Shown here piece by piece: positions 5,643-8,260 of a DNA stretch of 8,260 nt. Under the pieces are notes generated by a model. It saw only the letters and a list, made by a program, of their open reading frames with translations, did no database searches and was not told where the DNA came from. The stretch lies in NCBI GenBank assembly GCA_948468325.1, contig CAOKHR010000096.1, forward strand, positions 1 through 8,260, given 5' to 3'. This DNA comes from an uncultured Lachnospiraceae bacterium (GTDB lineage Bacteria > Bacillota > Clostridia > Lachnospirales > Lachnospiraceae). Each line of letters begins with the position of its first letter. Positions within the stretch are counted from its first letter, which is position 1. The position numbers were made by a program, and so were the translations under genes.

Positions 5643-8260
5643 TCAGAATTTTACATTCTTTACCGCCGAATATGCCCCTGTCAGCGTATCCTGCTCTGAA
5701 TTAACAACTGCGCAGACCTTATAATAATACTTCTTACCGTGTTTCACTTTTTTATCAAGATATTTTACCGTCTTGCCCTTTTTCACTGTCGCAATTACTT
5801 TAAATTTTCCTTTTTTCCCTATTCTGCGCATAATCTGATAACCGGATGCTCCCGAAACTTTCTTCCACTTAACACAAACTGCTTTTTTTGATTTTTTTAC
5901 CGAAGCAATTTTCGGTTTCGGAATACTGACTGCCGGTTTGCCTGAATATTCAGAAAAAATTCTGCCGCTGTCCGTATCACAGTACGCTCTGACACGGAAC
6001 GTATAGACTTCATTTGTATTCGTCTGTAAAATCTGGAAAAAAGAAGCCGTTTCTCCCGAAATCGGAACCGTCTGATATGCCCCTGTCGTCTTATAGGACA
6101 CTTCATAACCGGCCGCATTTGCAACCGGATTCCAAGAAATGCTGATTTGTTTTGACTTTCTGGATAAAGACAAAATCTGCGGCGCATCCAAAGACGTGAT
6201 TGGCTGCGGCTTATGATTTATTTGGTCTTCTTTTTGTTCCTCCTTCTTTTTCTCTAATTTACTTTCCGCCTCTTTCAATATTGCCAGTGCTTCGTTGATT
6301 TCATCCTGCTGCGCAGAATCGTCCGAAAGCAGCCTTTTTGCCTCCAGAAGCGCTTCCAGAAACGCCTGGTAACTCTCACTCGTATATTCCGATGCTTTCT
6401 TTTGCTCTGCCAGTAATACAGCCTCTGACAAATCTGCCGTCTCCATCTCTTTCTTCTGTCCAAACAGCCAGGAGAGAAATTCTTCTTCCCCGCAAACGCT
6501 GGAAACAATCAGATGCCCGCTCTCGTATGCTCCGGTGGGATATTCCGTATACCGCATCTTTTCTGAACCTGCGGCCTCTAATGCTTCTGCCATACGGCGC
6601 GTCGATGTCTGGCATGGAACCGTCTGGTCATTCTCTCCATGGAACCCCCAAATCGGAATATCTTTTATAGCATCTGCCTGTTTTGGATCTCCCGCTCCGG
6701 CAATCGGTATCGCCGCCGCAAACATATCCGGATTGCGCATGATCAGATCCCACACACCGAAAGCTCCCATCGAAAATCCAACCGTATACAATCGGTTTTT
6801 GTTTATGCTGTATGTTTCCTGAAGTTTCACAAGCAGCTCTTCTACCGCCTGCAATTCATTGCTTTTTGCTATATTTTCCAGACTGTAACAGCCGTCTGCC
6901 CATGGTGCGTCCACCCAATATTCATTCGCAGGACACTGCGGCGCAACAATAATTGCCGGATAATTATTCCGCTCTGCTCCAAGCATTCTTGAAAAGAAAT
7001 AACTGTTGGAATTTGTCAGCTGTGCCGCATTGTCATTTCCTCTCTCACCCGCGCCGTGCAGAAAGAGTACCAGAGGATATTTTTTCTCCTCCGTATAATC
7101 TTCCGGCAGATAAATCCGGTAAGGAAGAATCGTTTCATTATCCTTTGCCGTATAAAATTTCCGCTGCATCGCCTTTTGGATATTCAAAGGTTTGGCTTCC
7201 TTTTTCCTAAGAGACAAAACGGCATTCCGCAGTTTTTTGGAAATCTCCTCTGCTTCCGCAAGTGTCAGATTTTCCTGATCCATTTTAAGCCCTGCAGTCT
7301 CCATCTGCTCTGTAAACGCCGCCCAGGAAGCTTCTTCATACAATGTTTCATCCGTATAACGAAGCGCATACGCCGCATAATCCGCTTTGAGATTTTCTCT
7401 GGCTTTCGAAAGAGATTCTGCCTCAAATGTGCTTCCTTCCACCCGAATCTCTGCAAGCGATGTATGCCCGCCTTTTCCGGCTTTTGCAATCAGCCTGACA
7501 TGCGTTGCCTCCACCGGAGTTTCAAACGTAACTGTTTTCCAGTTAAGATCGGATTCCGGCCAGCTTCCTTCCGCCGCCTTTGTATAATTCCTGCCTCCGT
7601 CGCTGCTGGTCTGTATTTCGTACTGCGTAATGATACCGTTTCCGTTGGTCTGGTCCTGACGCGGGAAGCATCGTATGCTCTCCACCAAACTCCTTTCTTC
7701 CAGTTCCAGCGTCAGCATATGCTTCTCCCTTGGCTCAGGTCCCGACGCATCCCATTCACTGTGCCAGATTGTCGTATAATCATCGTCCGCTGCCAATTCT
7801 GCTTCATTTCCCGCATGCTGCGTCGGGCTCTCAATACCGGCCAGAGGAAGCGCCTCTTTCAGATAATCTTCGCCTGTTACGGCTTTATACATGCATTCCG
7901 CTTCATAATAGTAGCCAAGATCAGAAAAATGAACGCCGTCCGTATAATACAGAGAATCCTTTCCTGTCGTCAGTGCAAACATATCAATGCTGTCCCAGCC
8001 GTTTTCCAAAATCAGCTGCCGCTGCATCGGCACAATTTCATTTTCGATTAGATCTCCGCGAAGATCGGCTGCCGAAGTTACATGACAGGCCGGTGAAGTC
8101 GCGACGACTACCCTTGGCTTAGACGAAAGATTCTGATACGTTTCTACCAGCGCTTTTGTTTCCTCTGCAAACTTTTCCTTTCCTTTGACATTGCCATACC
8201 AGAACTTAGAATCATTTGTACCAAGCATAATAATCACAATGTCCGGATTCGACGTAAGAC
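5643..8260 (-). CDS. Modular secreted esterase: SGNH + F5/8 C + FIVAR + alpha/beta-hydrolase + FIVAR + 2 Fn3 (N terminus outside window)
   Basis: Large protein open at the right edge; 871 residues are visible. Numbering here starts at the codon at 8237. The upstream in-frame residues LTSNPDI belong to the same protein, so the true start and any signal peptide lie outside. Domains: end of an SGNH/GDSL esterase (to about 130; block III MLGTND 4-9, catalytic pair Asp100-x-x-His103 in TDGVH; the GDSL serine is outside); F5/8 type C/CBM32-like sugar-binding domain (about 133-269); FIVAR-like helices (about 273-346); a complete alpha/beta-hydrolase of the predicted peptidase/esterase type (about 352-598) with LFLHGAGERG, nucleophile Ser489 in GFSMG, Asp537 in GENDQTVP and His575 in ESGH; second FIVAR-like helices (about 601-662) ending in a charged linker; two Fn3 domains (684-772 and 773-864), the last very Lys-rich. 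No LPxTG anchor is present. I infer an extracellular or wall-associated enzyme removing acetyl, feruloyl or similar esters from plant polysaccharide. Substrates cannot be read from sequence. Confidence 0.88.
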   Translation of the reverse strand, partial: LTSNPDIVIIMLGTNDSKFWYGNVKGKEKFAEETKALVETYQNLSSKPRVVVATSPACHVTSAADLRGDLIENEIVPMQRQLILENGWDSIDMFALTTGKDSLYYTDGVHFSDLGYYYEAECMYKAVTGEDYLKEALPLAGIESPTQHAGNEAELAADDDYTTIWHSEWDASGPEPREKHMLTLELEERSLVESIRCFPRQDQTNGNGIITQYEIQTSSDGGRNYTKAAEGSWPESDLNWKTVTFETPVEATHVRLIAKAGKGGHTSLAEIRVEGSTFEAESLSKARENLKADYAAYALRYTDETLYEEASWAAFTEQMETAGLKMDQENLTLAEAEEISKKLRNAVLSLRKKEAKPLNIQKAMQRKFYTAKDNETILPYRIYLPEDYTEEKKYPLVLFLHGAGERGNDNAAQLTNSNSYFFSRMLGAERNNYPAIIVAPQCPANEYWVDAPWADGCYSLENIAKSNELQAVEELLVKLQETYSINKNRLYTVGFSMGAFGVWDLIMRNPDMFAAAIPIAGAGDPKQADAIKDIPIWGFHGENDQTVPCQTSTRRMAEALEAAGSEKMRYTEYPTGAYESGHLIVSSVCGEEEFLSWLFGQKKEMETADLSEAVLLAEQKKASEYTSESYQAFLEALLEAKRLLSDDSAQQDEINEALAILKEAESKLEKKKEEQKEDQINHKPQPITSLDAPQILSLSRKSKQISISWNPVANAAGYEVSYKTTGAYQTVPISGETASFFQILQTNTNEVYTFRVRAYCDTDSGRIFSEYSGKPAVSIPKPKIASVKKSKKAVCVKWKKVSGASGYQIMRRIGKKGKFKVIATVKKGKTVKYLDKKVKHGKKYYYKVCAVVNSEQDTLTGAYSAVKNVKF

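Noticed and set aside
5646..5921. Sortase LPxTG anchor at the esterase C terminus
   Set aside because: The protein ends within the second Fn3 domain (AVKNVKF) with no LPxTG motif, membrane span or basic tail after it.
7056..8051. A 331-codon plus-strand open frame opposite the esterase gene
   Set aside because: It is rich in Arg, Cys, Phe and His as typical of antisense reading, has no recognisable domain, and lies wholly over well-supported coding sequence on the other strand.

Overview
The window looks like chromosomal DNA of a Gram-positive anaerobe of the class Clostridia, most likely Lachnospiraceae. This is inferred from the protein style (an IlvB opening MQLTGAQIII, a small YajC, Lys-rich Fn3 surface modules), AGGAGG-type ribosome sites, sigma-A-like promoters and moderate GC. 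No rRNA, tRNA, CRISPR array, insertion sequence or phage gene was seen.

Left part (1-4305, minus strand): a tight branched-chain amino acid cluster transcribed leuB -> ilvD -> ilvB. LeuB (3-isopropylmalate dehydrogenase) serves leucine synthesis. IlvD (dihydroxy-acid dehydratase) and IlvB (acetolactate synthase catalytic subunit) serve the shared valine/leucine/isoleucine pathway. leuB and ilvD are 5 bp apart, and the ilvD ribosome site lies inside the last leuB codons. ilvB runs off the left edge and lacks about its last 60-70 codons. Upstream of leuB, on the same strand, is yajC (Sec translocase accessory subunit) with a good promoter of its own. A hairpin/T-run terminator sits between yajC and leuB, and I see no clear leuB promoter after it. 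The cluster may therefore depend on regulated readthrough from the yajC promoter, or on a promoter inside yajC that I cannot identify. A perfect 10-bp inverted repeat and a CodY-like 15-mer overlap or flank the yajC promoter.

Middle (4794-5640): a short, AT-rich plus-strand module holding a small antitoxin-like gene that overlaps a PIN-domain (VapC-type) toxin gene by 17 bp. The toxin frame stops at 101 codons, before the last conserved acidic motif of the family, so it appears C-terminally truncated and probably inactive. A strong symmetric hairpin follows and terminates both this module and the convergent gene to its right.

Right part (5643-8260, minus strand): one large gene open at the right edge. 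It encodes a modular, presumably secreted carbohydrate-active protein: the end of an SGNH/GDSL esterase, an F5/8-type carbohydrate-binding domain, a FIVAR-like helical module, a complete alpha/beta-hydrolase esterase with Ser-Asp-His residues, a second FIVAR-like module and two Fn3 domains. The two unrelated esterase folds suggest removal of different ester substituents from plant polysaccharide, as expected of a gut or rumen fibre degrader.

I did not find a convincing unknown system. The points most worth checking are the two-esterase protein, the truncated toxin beside an intact antitoxin, and the control region around yajC/leuB.
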